A stretch of DNA of 64,000 nt from Arcuatula senhousia (GCA_963971305.1 OZ020306.1:56084686-56148685), one strand, 5' to 3'; numbered from the stretch's first letter, positions 22,946 to 34,587 are shown. A program made the numbers and translations. Notes: a model not told the origin generated them from the letters alone.

Positions 22946-23939
22946 TATAATTTGTAATGTGGTTTTTGTCCATGCATTTATATTCATTATTCTTTCTTTT
23001 AAATTTCATCAAAAAAAAAATATAAAGCATTTTAAAATTTTTGTTTCATTTTAAAAGCACTGACTTCGTCCAATTTTAGACTAAAGCCTACTTCATTTCT
23101 GAACTGAAAATTATTTTGAAAAATGAAAGGAAAAAAATCTATAAAATTGCATAATTGATAGATTTTTGTTTACTAATGACATATAGTTTTTCGTTTTATA
23201 TATAAAAAATGTCGCAGAAAAATCTTTAAGACTCCATTCTTGAACAAATATAATATAATGGCCAGCCAGCATATGTTGGTCGAACATTTAGTTTTATCTC
23301 TCTTCATCTGGGCGTTTGTAACATTTTGGTTTATATATTCTTGGTCAAGGTCCATATTTCGGATTTAGCATGATGATAGTCAAAATACGTGAATCCTTCT
23401 TACAAATAACAGTGCAGAAAAGCAACATGAAAAAGAATTTCATAAGCTTCTATTTGGATTTTCTTATACACATATATTACGATTTTCATTAAAAAAAAAT
23501 AGCACTATAGCATGCCGGTATCAAATTGATTGATCAGAATAACAACCCTAAACATTTTTAATTTTGCTGAAATAGAAAAAAAAACAAAGTAATACATTTG
23601 TATTTTTACCACTTTACATCCTGTATCTATGTTCATCACGTAGATTTAAAGCATTTAAAATCTGCTTTTCAAAACAATTTACGTCTGTTATGACTGAAAA
23701 GTAGTGAAGCGTTGCAGTTCTTTAATACATAAATATTCAAAAATAAATTATGATATTCATTTGAAAGTTGAAATTGTAAACAAGCCTTACAGGTTTTTTT
23801 CCAGATGTAATTGTTTCCTTATGTTTGATCACTATAAGACACATAGGCAATTAACACAAAGTCGATAATTTTAATTTGGGATGAGTATGTCTCTTTCGAC
23901 ATTTATTATTCCCGCTTCCCAATTATTTTTATTCAAATG
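22946..23939. other. AT-rich region with a third diverged copy of duplicated sequence
   Basis: The part at about 23550-23780 ('accactttac', 'gtagatttaaagcatttaaa', 'gaagcgttgcagtt', 'tattcatttgaaagttgaaa') matches 10100-10335 and 18850-19085 at lower identity. The rest shows no gene or repeat that I recognise. Confidence 0.55.
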
Positions 23940-24530
23940 CAGTCGCGAACAGTTCCAAAATCAAAGTACCGTTGGTACCGTGTACTTGGAAGTCACTTTT
24001 GAACAACGGCAAGCGTTTTGATTTCGACAGAAGAAGGCAATTACTGAATTTAAATAATATCTTTATTTATGTATGAAACACCCTTTCTTACAACTATATT
24101 AAATCGATATAACTACATGTATTTTCCGGTAACTTTTATCTAGTTTAATTATCTCAGCTTTTATATAAAGCATTAATGATTTTAATTTCTTTAATTTGTA
24201 TATTCCCGCTAAAATTTATTTCCCAATCGCACAGGTGACTAAGGTCGCGTGATACACAACGAAAATGTAGTTTCAAAAAGGTTATGCAAAATATCGAAAA
24301 TGCTGTATCATCATTTAAAACGGAATATAAAAACACATCAGGTAATCTATAGGGACTATAAAAATATAGATTAGAAAGCTCGTTTACAGAAAAAGAATAG
24401 ACACACTTCTACCGGAGAGCGAATGTACAATAGAATAGGTTGTACGTCGGTCTCGGGGAAAAACGAGACGCGGATGGATCTCCGAAATCATTACTATACT
24501 TTGGAAGTCCTTGACTTCCAAGTAATTAGA
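23940..24530. repeat. Dispersed repeat shared with 4400-6110
   Basis: It carries 'atcaaagtaccgttggtacc', 'aaatatcgaaaatg', 'acacatcaggtaatct', 'cacttctaccgga' and 'tttggaagtccttgacttcc' in the same order as the first copy. It lacks the hammerhead-bearing insert. Confidence 0.6.
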
Positions 24531-24589
24531 ATTTTCGTTTAAGATGTGAACTGGAACATTATGTCTAGAATATAGAACACATGTGAATT

Positions 24590-24725
24590 CAAAGTTTCAT
24601 GAAGATACATTCAGAAGAAAAGCGCTTCACACGCAGTGTAATTTTGTATAGAATTATGCCAATGTGTGGATCGTGTCTTTCTGGCACATATTACATATTC
24701 TTTCTTTTTAATATTTATTTCTGTG
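24590..24725. repeat. Repeat E, left copy flanking the 'agctcacctg' element
   Basis: 'gaagaaaagcgcttcacacg', 'aattatgccaatgtgtg', 'gtctttctggcacatatt' and 'attctttctttttaa' recur at 26440-26580 on the other side of the element at 24979-26426, in the same orientation. The small frames through it are not conserved. Confidence 0.65.
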
Positions 24726-24978
24726 TGGAGGTTGTAGAAAGCTTCCCCGTTCTTCAGTTTTATGCTCGTATATATTTTCGAGTACTGGAATATGAGATGG
24801 AAAGACAATGTTTACATGTTTCCAGAATTGTTGATTCAGTTTTTGATGTTCTAATCTCAACATTTAGGCTATCTAACAGTTGATAAATTTATCTTGTTTA
24901 GTAATTGTTGTAATAATATTTTTGGCTTAAATATTTAGTTTTTCCAAATCCAATAATCTACCAGTCTTCCATTTTTAG

Positions 24979-26426
24979 CTCACCTGACCCGAAGGGTCAG
25001 GTGAGCTATTGTCATCGTAAGGCGTCCGTCCGTCGTCCATCGTCCGTTAACATTTCTTCAAAGATCTTCTTCTCTAAAACCACTGAAGGGATTGCATTGA
25101 CACTTGGTACACTTGATCTTTTAGGATGTCCTCTACCAAGTTTGTGAATTATATACATGTCGACCAACCAACATGGCCGCCGTTGCTAAAAATAGAACAG
25201 GGGGGTCAGACCATTGTTTTAGGCTGATAACTCGAAAAGTATAAGAGATAGAGAAATCCGAAGCAACTCTCCTTGTTCAGCATCAAAAGCTCTACAAATC
25301 TCTTCATAGAGTCGAAGTTGTGAAACGACTCCTTATAGGTATTATTGCCCTTTAATCATCAAAATTGACCATTTTTGCAGTTTTTGGACTATATCTTGAA
25401 AACCGTTAAAGCTAGAGGAAAAATAAGATTGCAGAAAAGTTAAGCTCATTGAGCTCTACAAAAATGATTTCAGGGTTTAAATTGTCAGATCAGCCGTTAA
25501 ATAGTTATTCCCCTTTAACTGTTTTTTTTCATTAATTTACACTGATTTTCAAAATTCTTCTTCTCTGAAACCACTAAAGGGATTGCATTGATACCTAATA
25601 TACTTGATTTTTAGGATGTCTTCTACCGAGTTTGTGAATTATATACATTTCGACCAACCAACATGGCCGCGGTTGCTAAAAATGGAACAGGGGGTCAGAC
25701 CATTGTTTTTGGCTTATAACACAAAAAGTATAAGAGATAGAGAAAATCCGAAGCAACCATTCATGTTCAGCATCAAAAGCTCTACAAATCTCTCCATTGA
25801 GTCAAAATTGTGAAGCGACTCCTTATAGGCGTTATTGCCCTTTAATCGTCAAAATTGACCATTTTGCCGTTTTGGAACAATATCATGAAAACCGTTAGAG
25901 CTAGACGAAATGTTAGCATTGCAGAAGTGTTAAGCTCATTGAGATCTACAAAAATGATTCAGGGTCAAAATTGTCAGATCAGCCATTTTAGAGTTATTCC
26001 CCTTTAACTGTTTTTTACATTAATTTTAACTGATTTTCAAAAATCTTCTACTCTGAAACCACTGAAGGGATTGCTTTGAAACTTGGTAAACTTGATCTTT
26101 AGGATGTCCTCTATCAAGTTTGTGAATTATATACATGATGACCAACAAACATGGCCGCCATTGCTTAAAATAAAACAGGGGGTCAGACCATTGTTTTTGG
26201 CTGATAACTCGAAAAGTATAAGAGATAGAGATAATCCGAAGCAACTTTCCTTGTTTAGCATCAAAAGGTCCTTACAGGAGTTATTGCCCTTTAACTGTTT
26301 TTTTCTATTAAATTAAACTGATTTCCAAAAATCTTCTCCGAAACCACTGAAAGGATTGTTTTCCAACTTTGCATACTTGAAAGTTTGGGAAATTTATTCA
26401 AACTTTGGCGTAAGAGATCAGGTGAG
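24979..26426. mobile_element. Large 'agctcacctg' element with three ~485-bp internal repeats
   Basis: The left end is a 31-base palindrome (14-base arms 'agctcacctgaccc' / 'gggtcaggtgagct' with 'gaa' between). The right end near 26413 reads 'gatcaggtgagcgattc'. Inside, a unit starting at 'tcttcttctctgaaaccact' repeats near 25064, 25556 and 26043, with a fourth fragment near 26328. Each full unit contains 'tgtgaattatatacat' and 'ccaacatggccgc'. Reading frames exist in the units but carry no known domain. I infer a non-autonomous transposon built around tandem repeats. Confidence 0.75.
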
Positions 26427-26439
26427 CGATTCTAACTTG

Positions 26440-26580
26440 TCTGATGAAGGTTAATCCAGAAAAGCGCTTCATACGCCGTGCAATTTTGCTTTTGAATTTG
26501 ATGATGTATAAAAATTATGTCAATGTGTGTCTTTCTGTCACATATTCCATGTTCTTTCTTTTTAAAATTGTTGGTATGAA
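26440..26580. repeat. Repeat E, right copy
   Basis: It has the same orientation and blocks as 24590-24725. Together the two copies bracket the 'agctcacctg' element. Confidence 0.65.
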
Positions 26581-26860
26581 AGGAGTTAACACGATAAAAT
26601 TCTATATGGGGAAAATAAAAAAAATCCCACTTAATTACCATATCAAACATGCCTCATAGAAACTGCTGCCTATACTCTGTATTTTTCCATTTGTTTTTAG
26701 CAAATGTGTATAACTTTTTTATTTCCAATGCATTTATATTACAGTATTGTAATATTTTACCTCAATGTGGTAACAATCAAATTGAGTGGTTCACTCATGG
26801 TTCTTGTATTGTTGTCCGGAAGTATTATCACAGGTGGTGCCACTCAATATAATTATTTGT
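26581..26860. other. Left outer flank of the giant inverted-repeat block
   Basis: AT-rich with no gene. It contains 'ggtggtgccactcaatat' at 26833, related to the GAGTGGCGCCACTC palindromes that lie just beyond the other end of the block at 50225-50515. Confidence 0.5.
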
Positions 26861-27910
26861 CAAGTTGGTTACTTATTCCCTATTCCTTATTCCTTATTTA
26901 AATAAGGAATAAGTAACTGGTTACTTATTCCTTATTCTAAAAAGCACTAAATAGGGAATAAGTAACTGGTTCCCTATTCCTTATTCCTTTATAATTTAAA
27001 TAATTTCTTATTCCTTAATTAAATAAGGAATAAGTAACTGGTTACTTATTCCTTATTCTAAAAAGCACTAAAATAGGGAATAAGTAACTGGTTACTTATT
27101 GCTTATTTCTTATTTAAATAAGGAATAACAAACTGGTTATCTATTTCTTATTTTTAAAAACACTTAACAGGGAATAAGTTACTGGTTACTAATTCCCTAT
27201 TCCTTATTTATTCTTTCAACTTGATTTTCGAAACACCATTATTTAACAAAAAATAAATATCTTATTCCATCTCGTCATTCCTTTTTTTCCTGAACACTAA
27301 ATAGGGAATTAGTAACTGTCTACTTATTCCTTATTCTCAGAACGCTGAATAAGAAATAAGTTACTGGTTACTTATTCCTTCGGGTCAGGTAAGCTGTTGC
27401 CATCCTTTTGCGTCCGTCGTTCGTAAACTTTTTCAAACGTTAACTGCTCTGACGCCATAGTTCATTTGCAACCAAACTTAGTACCAGTTGTTAATTGGCA
27501 CATGTGTTTGTAAACGGCTGTCTGTTTGTAGGGTTGTCATAGTTATTGAGCTGATTGATACAATTGATTAGTTTAAATAGTGGCTTTAATGTTATAAGCT
27601 ATATCATACTGAAAATTACGCTTTGAAATTTTAGTGACTGATGGGTATTTATAGTCGCGACTAGGGGAAAGCCCCTCTGCGTCGACTTATACCTCTACAG
27701 GTATAGACTCGCTATGTGCCATGGGTCGTCCAGCCCATGACACATCACCGCCAGTGTTAGCTGCTCCAGAGTATCCTTTGTTATCGCTGGAGCAGGGCAC
27801 GTCTTCCACCACGGGGAGGTACTGGTCGGAATTCTGGAAGACTTGAAATTTTAGATAGAAGAGTTTTGCATCAAACAAATTAAAATAAATAACTGGCATT
27901 GTACATATAG
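26861..27910 (+). repeat. Left inverted-repeat arm
   Basis: The outer part (26861-27392) is a series of 'ggaataagtaactggttact' palindromic units. The inner part runs from 'tcgggtcaggtaagctg' (27379) to 'ataactggcattgtaca' (about 27905). It is interrupted by the hairpin-rich insertion at 27635-27854. Its 'ggtcaggtaagctgttgcc ... gcgtccgtcgt' section resembles the end of the 'agctcacctg' element at 24979-25050. Confidence 0.75.
27635..27854. mobile_element. ~208-bp insertion built of six consecutive hairpins, with 12-bp flanking direct repeat
   Basis: The direct repeat 'ttgaaattttag' lies at 27623-27634 and 27843-27854. The right arm of the giant block has no insert at the equivalent point near 49670. 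Between the repeats are a palindrome at 27652-27663 and five stem-loops: 27663-27676 (agggg/cccct), 27688-27705 (tatacct/aggtata), 27714-27745 (atgtg.catggg/cccatg.cacat), 27761-27795 (ctgctccag/ctggagcag) and 27801-27842 (gtcttcca/tggaagac). It is far more GC-rich than its surroundings. It could be a retroposed structured RNA or an unusual SINE. The minus strand also has an open frame across it. The family is not recognised. Confidence 0.7.
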
Positions 27911-28369
27911 TAGATAAATCGTAAAATCAATTGATAGATACTCGAGTAATTTCTAATATAATGCAAGATTTTATTCAGATATTGTATTGAACTGAAAGTC
28001 AAACTACAAAATATGAAAATAGGGAAACATAAAATTAAAAAACTATTTTGTGCAACCTGACAAGGGAAGTAATTTGAGCTGCAAACATCTAAAGTTGAAC
28101 TTTAAATTTCGAAGAAATACTTCCGGTTCGGCATCCTAAAAAAATTGTAAAAACATTTTCAATCAGGAAATATCAGCTTTTGATTTTTTTTTTTACATAT
28201 AAATAAGATGTATAACCTGAACTTGTTTCAAAAGATGGCTCTAAATAAAGGCATATGTCTACATTTTCGATATGTATAATAGATTCTCAAGGTTTATTTT
28301 TTTTACATTATAATTATTACTACGCGAACAGAAGCAAAAAAAAATCAATAAAAACACCGGAAAAAAGGG
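27911..28369. other. Spacer between left arm and first satellite array
   Basis: AT-rich with no repeat or gene recognised. The right side of the block has no equivalent: there the satellite starts almost directly at the arm. Confidence 0.45.
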
Positions 28370-30240
28370 GGACCTGTGGGAAAATCCCCACGCTAACAGG
28401 CCCAATGGGACTGGGCTGATTTTGAAGGAGGGTCCATGGGGTCTACAACCTATATAGTCAATATCCCTACCATTTTCCGGTTTGTAAGAAATCCGGGTCC
28501 AAAAAGATTGTAAATCAAGCCTAAGGGTATGGGTTCTCCCCCCCTGTGGAAAAATCCCCACGCTAACAGGCCCAATGGGACTGGGCTGATTTTGAAGGAA
28601 GGTCCATGGGGTCCACAACCTATATGGTCAATATCCCTACCATTTTCCGATTTGTAAGAAATCCGAGTCCAAAAAGAGTGTAAATCAAGCCTAAGGGTAT
28701 AGGTTCTCCCCCCCCCTGTGGAAAAATCCCCACGCTAACAGGCCCAATGGGACTGGGCTGATTTTGAAGGAAGGTCCATGGGGTCTACAACCTATATGGT
28801 CAATATCCCTACCATTTTCCGGTTTGTAAGAAATCCGGGTCCAAAAAGAGTGTAAATTAAGCCTAAGGGTATAGGTTCTCCCCTCCCCCTGTGCAAAAAT
28901 CCCCACGCTAACAGGCCCAATGGGACTGGGCTGATTTTGAAGGAGGGTCCATGGGGCCTACAACCTATATGGTCAATATCCCTACCATTTTCCGGTTTGT
29001 AAGAAATCCGGGTCCAAAAGAGTGAAAATTAAGCCTAAGGGTATAGGTTCTCCCCCCTGTGGAAAAATCCCCACGCTAACAGGCCCATTGGGACTGGGCT
29101 GATTTTGAAGGAGGGTCCATGGGGTCCACAACCTATATGGTCAATATCCCTACCATTTTCCGGTTTGTAAGAAATCCGGGTCCAAAAAGAGTGAAAATTA
29201 AGCCTAAGGGTATAGGTTCCCCCCCCCCTATGGAAAAATCCCCACGCTAACAGGCCCAATGGGACTGAGCTGATTTTGAAGGAGGGTCCATGGGGTCCAC
29301 AACCTATATGGTCAATATCCCTACCATTTTCCGGTTTGTAAGAAATCCGGGTCCAAAAAGAGTGTAAATTAAGCCTAAGGGTATAGGTTCTCCCCCCCCT
29401 GTGGAAAAATCCCCACGCTAACACGCCCAATGGGATTGGGCTGATTTTGAAGGAAGGTCCATGGGGTTCACAACCTATATGGTCAATATCCTTACCATTT
29501 TCCGATTTGTAAGAAATCCGGGTCCAAAAAGAGTGTAAATCAAGCCTAAGGGTATAGGTTCTCCCCCCCCTGTGGAAAAATCCCCACGCTAACAGGCCCA
29601 ATGGGACTGGGCTGATTTTGAAGGAGGGTCCATGGGGTCTACAACCTATATGGTCAATATCCCTACCATTTTCCGGTTTGTAAGAAATCCGGGTCCAAAA
29701 AGAGTGAAAATTAAGCCTAAGGGTATAGGTTCTCCCCCCCTGTGGAAAAATCCCCACGCTAACAGGCCCAATGGGACTGGGCTGATTTTAAAGGAGGGTC
29801 CATGGGGTCCACAACCTATTTGGTCAATATCCCTACCATTTTCCGGTTTGTAAGAAATCCGGGTCCAAAAGAGTGTAAATTAAGCCTAAGGGTATAGGTT
29901 CTCCCCCCTGTGGAAAAATCCCCACGCTAACAGGCCCAATGGGACTGGGCTGATTTTGAAGGAGGGTCCATGGGGTCCACAACCTATATGGTCAATATCC
30001 CTACCATTTTCCGATTTGTAAGAAATCCGGGTCCAATAAGAGTGTAAATCAAGCCTAAAGGTATAGGTTCTCCCCCCCTGTGGAAAGATCCCCACGCTTA
30101 CAGGCCCAAGGGGACTGGGCTGATTTTGAAGGAGGGTCCGTGGGGTCCACAACCTATATGGTCAATATCCCTACCATTTTCCGATTTGTAAGAAATCCGG
30201 GTCCAAAAAGAGTGTAAATCAAGCCTAAGGGTATAGGTTC
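28370..30240 (-). repeat. Satellite array 1 (~170-bp monomer), minus orientation
   Basis: About eleven monomers with landmarks 'gtggaaaaatccccacgcta', 'gggctgattttgaagg', 'ccatggggtccacaacctat' and 'aagcctaagggtataggttc' at 170-172 bp spacing (for example 28531, 28701, 28872). The minus strand matches the plus strand of the array at 38028-49617 in the order of all conserved blocks, but the sequences form a distinct subfamily. Long open frames (up to 240 codons at 29035-29757) arise where units are 171 bp, and are not genes. Confidence 0.9.
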
Positions 30241-32475
30241 TCCCCCCCCCCACCCCGTAGAAAAATCCCAACGTTTTTAATCCCAATGGCACTGGGGTGG
30301 TTAAGGAGTAGGGTCCATGTGGTCCACGACTTTTATGGTCCATATCTCTAACTAGTTTCCGGATGTTCGGAATATGGGTCAGAAAAAAAGTGTGAATTAA
30401 GCCTAGTGATACAGTTTGTCTACCCCGTGGAAAAATCCCCACGCTTTCATTCCAAATGGGACTTGGGTGGTTAAGGAGTAGTGCCCATGTGGTCCACAAC
30501 TGTTAGGAAAAACAATTTTTTTTTTCATTTGCTCTTTTGTAGCTCTTTTTCTTTTTGCTCTTTTGCAGCTCATCTTGCTCTTTTGCAACTCTTTTTTTGC
30601 TCTTTACCTTGCTCATCTTGCTCTTTAGCTGCTTTTCTAACTAATTTGATCACCTAGCAGCAGCAGCAGCCGTTTTACAGCCCCTTCTCCCCCTTTTCAC
30701 TTACGCAGCAGCCGCCGTTTTACCCTCTTCTCCCTTTTCACTTACACAGCAGCAGCAGCAGCCGTTTCCTTACCTTTTTCCCTTTTCTTCTAGTTGTGTT
30801 TTTCCTTTCATGTGTTAACTTGTACACCCCCTCTTTTTTGTCAAGCAGGGAATCCAGACCAATTTATACTTTTAATTTTCCAGAGGCCCTGTGGTAGATC
30901 TGTTGGCGACTCGTGTCACCCCCAGATCTCAGCAATGAAGTCGTATGTGATCACGCAGAACTAACTATTCCATTGAGATCATGGTTCTCCCCCCCCCACC
31001 CCGTAGAAAAATCCCAACGTTTTTAATCCCAATGGCACTGGGGTGGTTAAGGAGTAGGGTCCATGTGGTCCACGACTTTTATGGTCCATATCTCTAACTA
31101 GTTTCCGGATGTTCGGAATATGGGTCAGAAAAAAAGTGTGAATTAAGCCTAGTGATACAGTTTGTCTACCCCGTGGAAAAATCCCCACGCTTTCATTCCA
31201 AATGGGACTTGGGTGGTTAAGGAGTAGTGCCCATGTGGTCCACAACTGTTAGGAAAAACAATTTTTTTTTTCATTTGCTCTTTTGTAGCTCTTTTTCTTT
31301 TTGCTCTTTTGCAGCTCATCTTGCTCTTTTGCAACTCTTTTTTTGCTCTTTACCTTGCTCATCTTGCTCTTTAGCTGCTTTTCTAACTAATTTGATCACC
31401 TAGCAGCAGCAGCAGCCGTTTTACAGCCCCTTCTCCCCCTTTTCACTTACGCAGCAGCCGCCGTTTTACCCTCTTCTCCCTTTTCACTTACACAGCAGCA
31501 GCAGCAGCCGTTTCCTTACCTTTTTCCCTTTTCTTCTAGTTGTGTTTTTCCTTTCATGTGTTAACTTGTACACCCCCTCTTTTTTGTCAAGCAGGGAATC
31601 CAGACCAATTTATACTTTTAATTTTCCAGAGGCCCTGTGGTAGATCTGTTGGCGACTCGTGTCACCCCCAGATCTCAGCAATGAAGTCGTATGTGATCAC
31701 GCAGAACTAACTATTCCATTGAGATCATGGTTCTCCCCCCCCCCACCCCGTAGAAAAATCCCAACGTTTTTAATCCCAATGGCACTGGGGTGGTTAAGGA
31801 GTAGGGTCCATGTGGTCCACGACTTTTATGGTCCATATCTCTAACTAGTTTCCGGATGTTCGGAATATGGGTCAGAAAAAAAGTGTGAATTAAGCCTAGT
31901 GATACAGTTTGTCTACCCCGTGGAAAAATCCCCACGCTTTCATTCCAAATGGGACTTGGGTGGTTAAGGAGTAGTGCCCATGTGGTCCACAACTGTTAGG
32001 AAAAACAATTTTTTTTTTTCATTTGCTCTTTTGTAGCTCTTTTTCTTTTTGCTCTTTTGCAGCTCATCTTGCTCTTTTGCAACTCTTTTTTTGCTCTTTA
32101 CCTTGCTCATCTTGCTCTTTAGCTGCTTTTCTAACTAATTTGATCACCTAGCAGCAGCAGCAGCCGTTTTACAGCCCCTTCTCCCCTTTTCACTTACGCA
32201 GCAGCCGCCGTTTTACCCTCTTCTCCCTTTTCACTTACACAGCAGCAGCAGCAGCCGTTTCCTTACCTTTTTCCCTTTTCTTCTAGTTGTGTTTTTCCTT
32301 TCATGTGTTAACTTGTACACCCCCTCTTTTTTGTCAAGCAGGGAATCCAGACCAATTTATACTTTTAATTTTCCAGAGGCCCTGTGGTAAATCTGTTGGC
32401 GACTCGTGTCACCCCCAGATCTCAGCAATGAAGTCGTATGTGATCACGCAGAACTAACTATTCCATTGAGATCAT
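30234..32475. repeat. ~747-bp unit repeated three times in tandem
   Basis: Units start near 30234, 30980 and 31728 and are almost identical, with only a few single-base differences such as 'gtggtagatctg' against 'gtggtaaatctg'. Each unit has two diverged satellite monomers (a third subfamily, minus orientation), a 'gctcttttgc' rich tract, 'cagcagcagcag' runs and a unique ~200-bp end containing 'ctggttggcgactcg'-like sequence. Near-identity means recent duplication or gene conversion. Confidence 0.9.
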
Positions 32476-32539
32476 TTTTGTACTTGATAACCCAATATCT
32501 TCTAACCAGTTCAAGCCGGTTTCAATTCGTTCCGATACT

Positions 32540-33275
32540 ATCTCTTTGCATTCTATTTTAGCCCTTATCACCATTCTAACCCTAACCTTAGCTATTATAG
32601 TTTGTAATTCTAACCCTAACTTTAAACTCTAACCCTAACCCTAACCTCTAACCCTAATCCTAACCCTAATCTCTAACCTTAACCTTTTCTCTTTTCAGTT
32701 CTATTTTACCCCTTACCCCAAGTCTAACTCTTACTCTCTTTGATAGTTTTGTCATTTTATATCTAACCCTAACCCTAATTCTCTCTTCTCTAACCCTAAT
32801 TCTCTCTTCTCTAACCCTAACTATCTTCTCTCTTACCCTATCCCTATAAAGCTCTCTTCACTAACCCTAACCCCTTATATCTAGCCTAATCATTTCTCTT
32901 TCCATTTCTATTTTTTAATCCTTACCCTAATTCTAACTCTAAGTCTCTTTGTCTTTGTTGTCATTGTATTTTTCACCCTAACCCTAACTCTTTTTCTTTT
33001 AAGTTCTTTTTTTATTCCTTATCCACATTATAAGTCTAATTTTATTTGCCTTTGTTGTCATTGTATTTTTAACTTAAACCCTTGTTCTCTTTTCTCTAAC
33101 CCTAACTATCTCTTCTCTAACCCTAGCCCTTTCTCTTACCATTTCCATTTCTTAACCATTTACTATAACCCTAACCTAAATTCTCCTCTGTTGTGTAGAG
33201 CATTTCTATTCATGTTCGTACACTAACCCTAACTCTTCTGCTATGTAGCCTTAAACCTAACTCTTGATCTCTCAT
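32540..33275. repeat. Degenerate telomere-like (CCCTAA)n block
   Basis: There are many 'ctaaccctaaccctaac' clusters (densest at 32620-32680, 32762-32830 and 32860-32875) mixed with 'tctctcttct' spacers. CCCTAA is the complement of the TTAGGG telomere repeat, which bivalves are reported to use. The interruptions show that it is interstitial and old, or a satellite derived from telomeric sequence. Confidence 0.85.
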
Positions 33276-33490
33276 TTGTTTGCACGTAGTGCTCCTTTTG
33301 TTGTTGTTCTTTCCTTAGTCATGAGCGGTTTGTAATATCACGTTTGAGCCAATTTCTGATTCTTTGTGAAGTTAAACAAAAACAATGCAAATAATAATGC
33401 ATTTACAAAACAACAACAAAAGGAGCACTACGTACAAACAAAGGAGAGATCAAGATAGAGTTAGAGTTAAGGCTACATAGCAGAATAGAA
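33226..33490. repeat. Palindromic junction
   Basis: The left arm about 33236-33309 ('ctgctatgtagcctta', 'cacgtagtgctccttttgtt') and the right arm about 33408-33486 ('aacaaaaggagcactacgt', 'aaggctacatagcag') are inverted at roughly 90 percent identity, with about 100 bp between them. Orientation of the flanking repeats flips here. Confidence 0.8.
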
Positions 33491-33960
33491 ATACTATACA
33501 AAGAAAACGGCTGCTGTTGCTGCTGCAGCGTAAGTGAAAGGGGAAAAGAAGGTAAAACGGTTGCTGCTGCTGCTGTGTAAGTGAAAAGGGGGAGAAGGGG
33601 GTAAAACGGCTGCTGCTGCTGCTTGGTGATCACATTAGTTAGAAAAGCAGCTAAAGAGCAAGATGAGCAAGGTAAAGAGCAAAAAAGAGCTGCAAAAGAT
33701 AAAGATGAGCAAGGTAAAGAGCGAAAAATAGCTGCAAACGAGCAAGATGAAGTGCAAAAGAGCGAGATGAGCAAGAAAAAGAGCAAGATGAGTTGCAAAA
33801 GAGCAAAAGGAGCGGCAAAGGAGCAAATGGAGCTGAAAAAGAGCTAAAGGACCTACAAGAGAGCAAATGGAGCTGCAAAAGAGCAATATGAGCAAGGGAA
33901 AAAGTAAATAGAGCTGTAAAGAAGTGAGAAGAGCAAAAAGTAAGGCACGTGATGAAATAA
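33490..33960. repeat. Inverted copy of the CAG/GAGCAA-rich part of the 747-bp unit
   Basis: 'gtaagtgaaaagggggagaa', 'ggctgctgctgctgcttgg', 'ttagttagaaaagcagctaa' and 'gagcaagatgagcaaggtaa' are reverse complements of the segment seen three times at about 30520-30790, 31266-31535 and 32010-32285. The GAGCAA-type tract is expanded here. Frames through this tract (for example 33623-33847) are low-complexity and not genes. Confidence 0.8.
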
Positions 33961-34587
33961 AAACAGATGATTGGCCGATAAAATTTTTAAAAGGTAAAAT
34001 AATGAACAATTTTGTTATCCCTTACGCCCTATAAAAAGGACCAAAACAGTATTTAAAGCCAACCCCACAAAGCCCGGTATACGACAACCCCTCATTTGAT
34101 AAAATATAGGAAATGGTCACCTAATGGTCAAGCATCTTATGACCACTGAAGATCACTAAGAAAATTATCAAAAAGACATTGTCTTACTTAAGACAATGCA
34201 ACAAAGCCGAAAAGAATTGGTCAAGGAATAACTTAGTTATAAGCCTTCCGGTTGCTCAGAGATACCAGGACGCCTTTTCTTGACAACAAATTTTTTCCTA
34301 AATCTTATGAGACACAGAGATAAGATTACATAGAAACTCGAGGAATGTTCTAAGCTCATCAACAGAAACATCTGGACATTTTATCTCTCCTTGAGAAGCT
34401 GTTTGTGCGATTTTTCATAAATATAGACTTTTGAAATATTTTCCCGCACTCGTGGATATAAGCGACAACCAATTCCGATATTCAACTTCCGGCAAAATGT
34501 AAACAACAACACACATTGATAGAAGCACGAAGAGAACGAACTGTATGTGGTAATTATGTCCTACATTAGCACTGGTAAGACTCACAC

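Noticed and set aside
26861..27392. Possible CRISPR-like array of 'ggaataagtaactgg' repeats
   Set aside because: Repeats are palindromic, variably spaced and lack unique spacers of constant length. The context is eukaryotic.
27687..27899. 70-codon minus-strand frame through the hairpin insertion
   Set aside because: It looks protein-like but crosses the insertion boundary into arm sequence. The stem-loop structure explains its base composition better. Kept open as an alternative in the feature entry.
29035..29757. 240-codon open frame on the minus strand
   Set aside because: It consists of four satellite units of about 171 bp read in register. The same peptide recurs per unit and the frame closes wherever the unit length is not a multiple of three.
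33403..34009. Ser/Leu/Cys-rich and Lys/Glu-rich frames
   Set aside because: Low-complexity translation of CAG and GAGCAA tracts, equally open on both strands.
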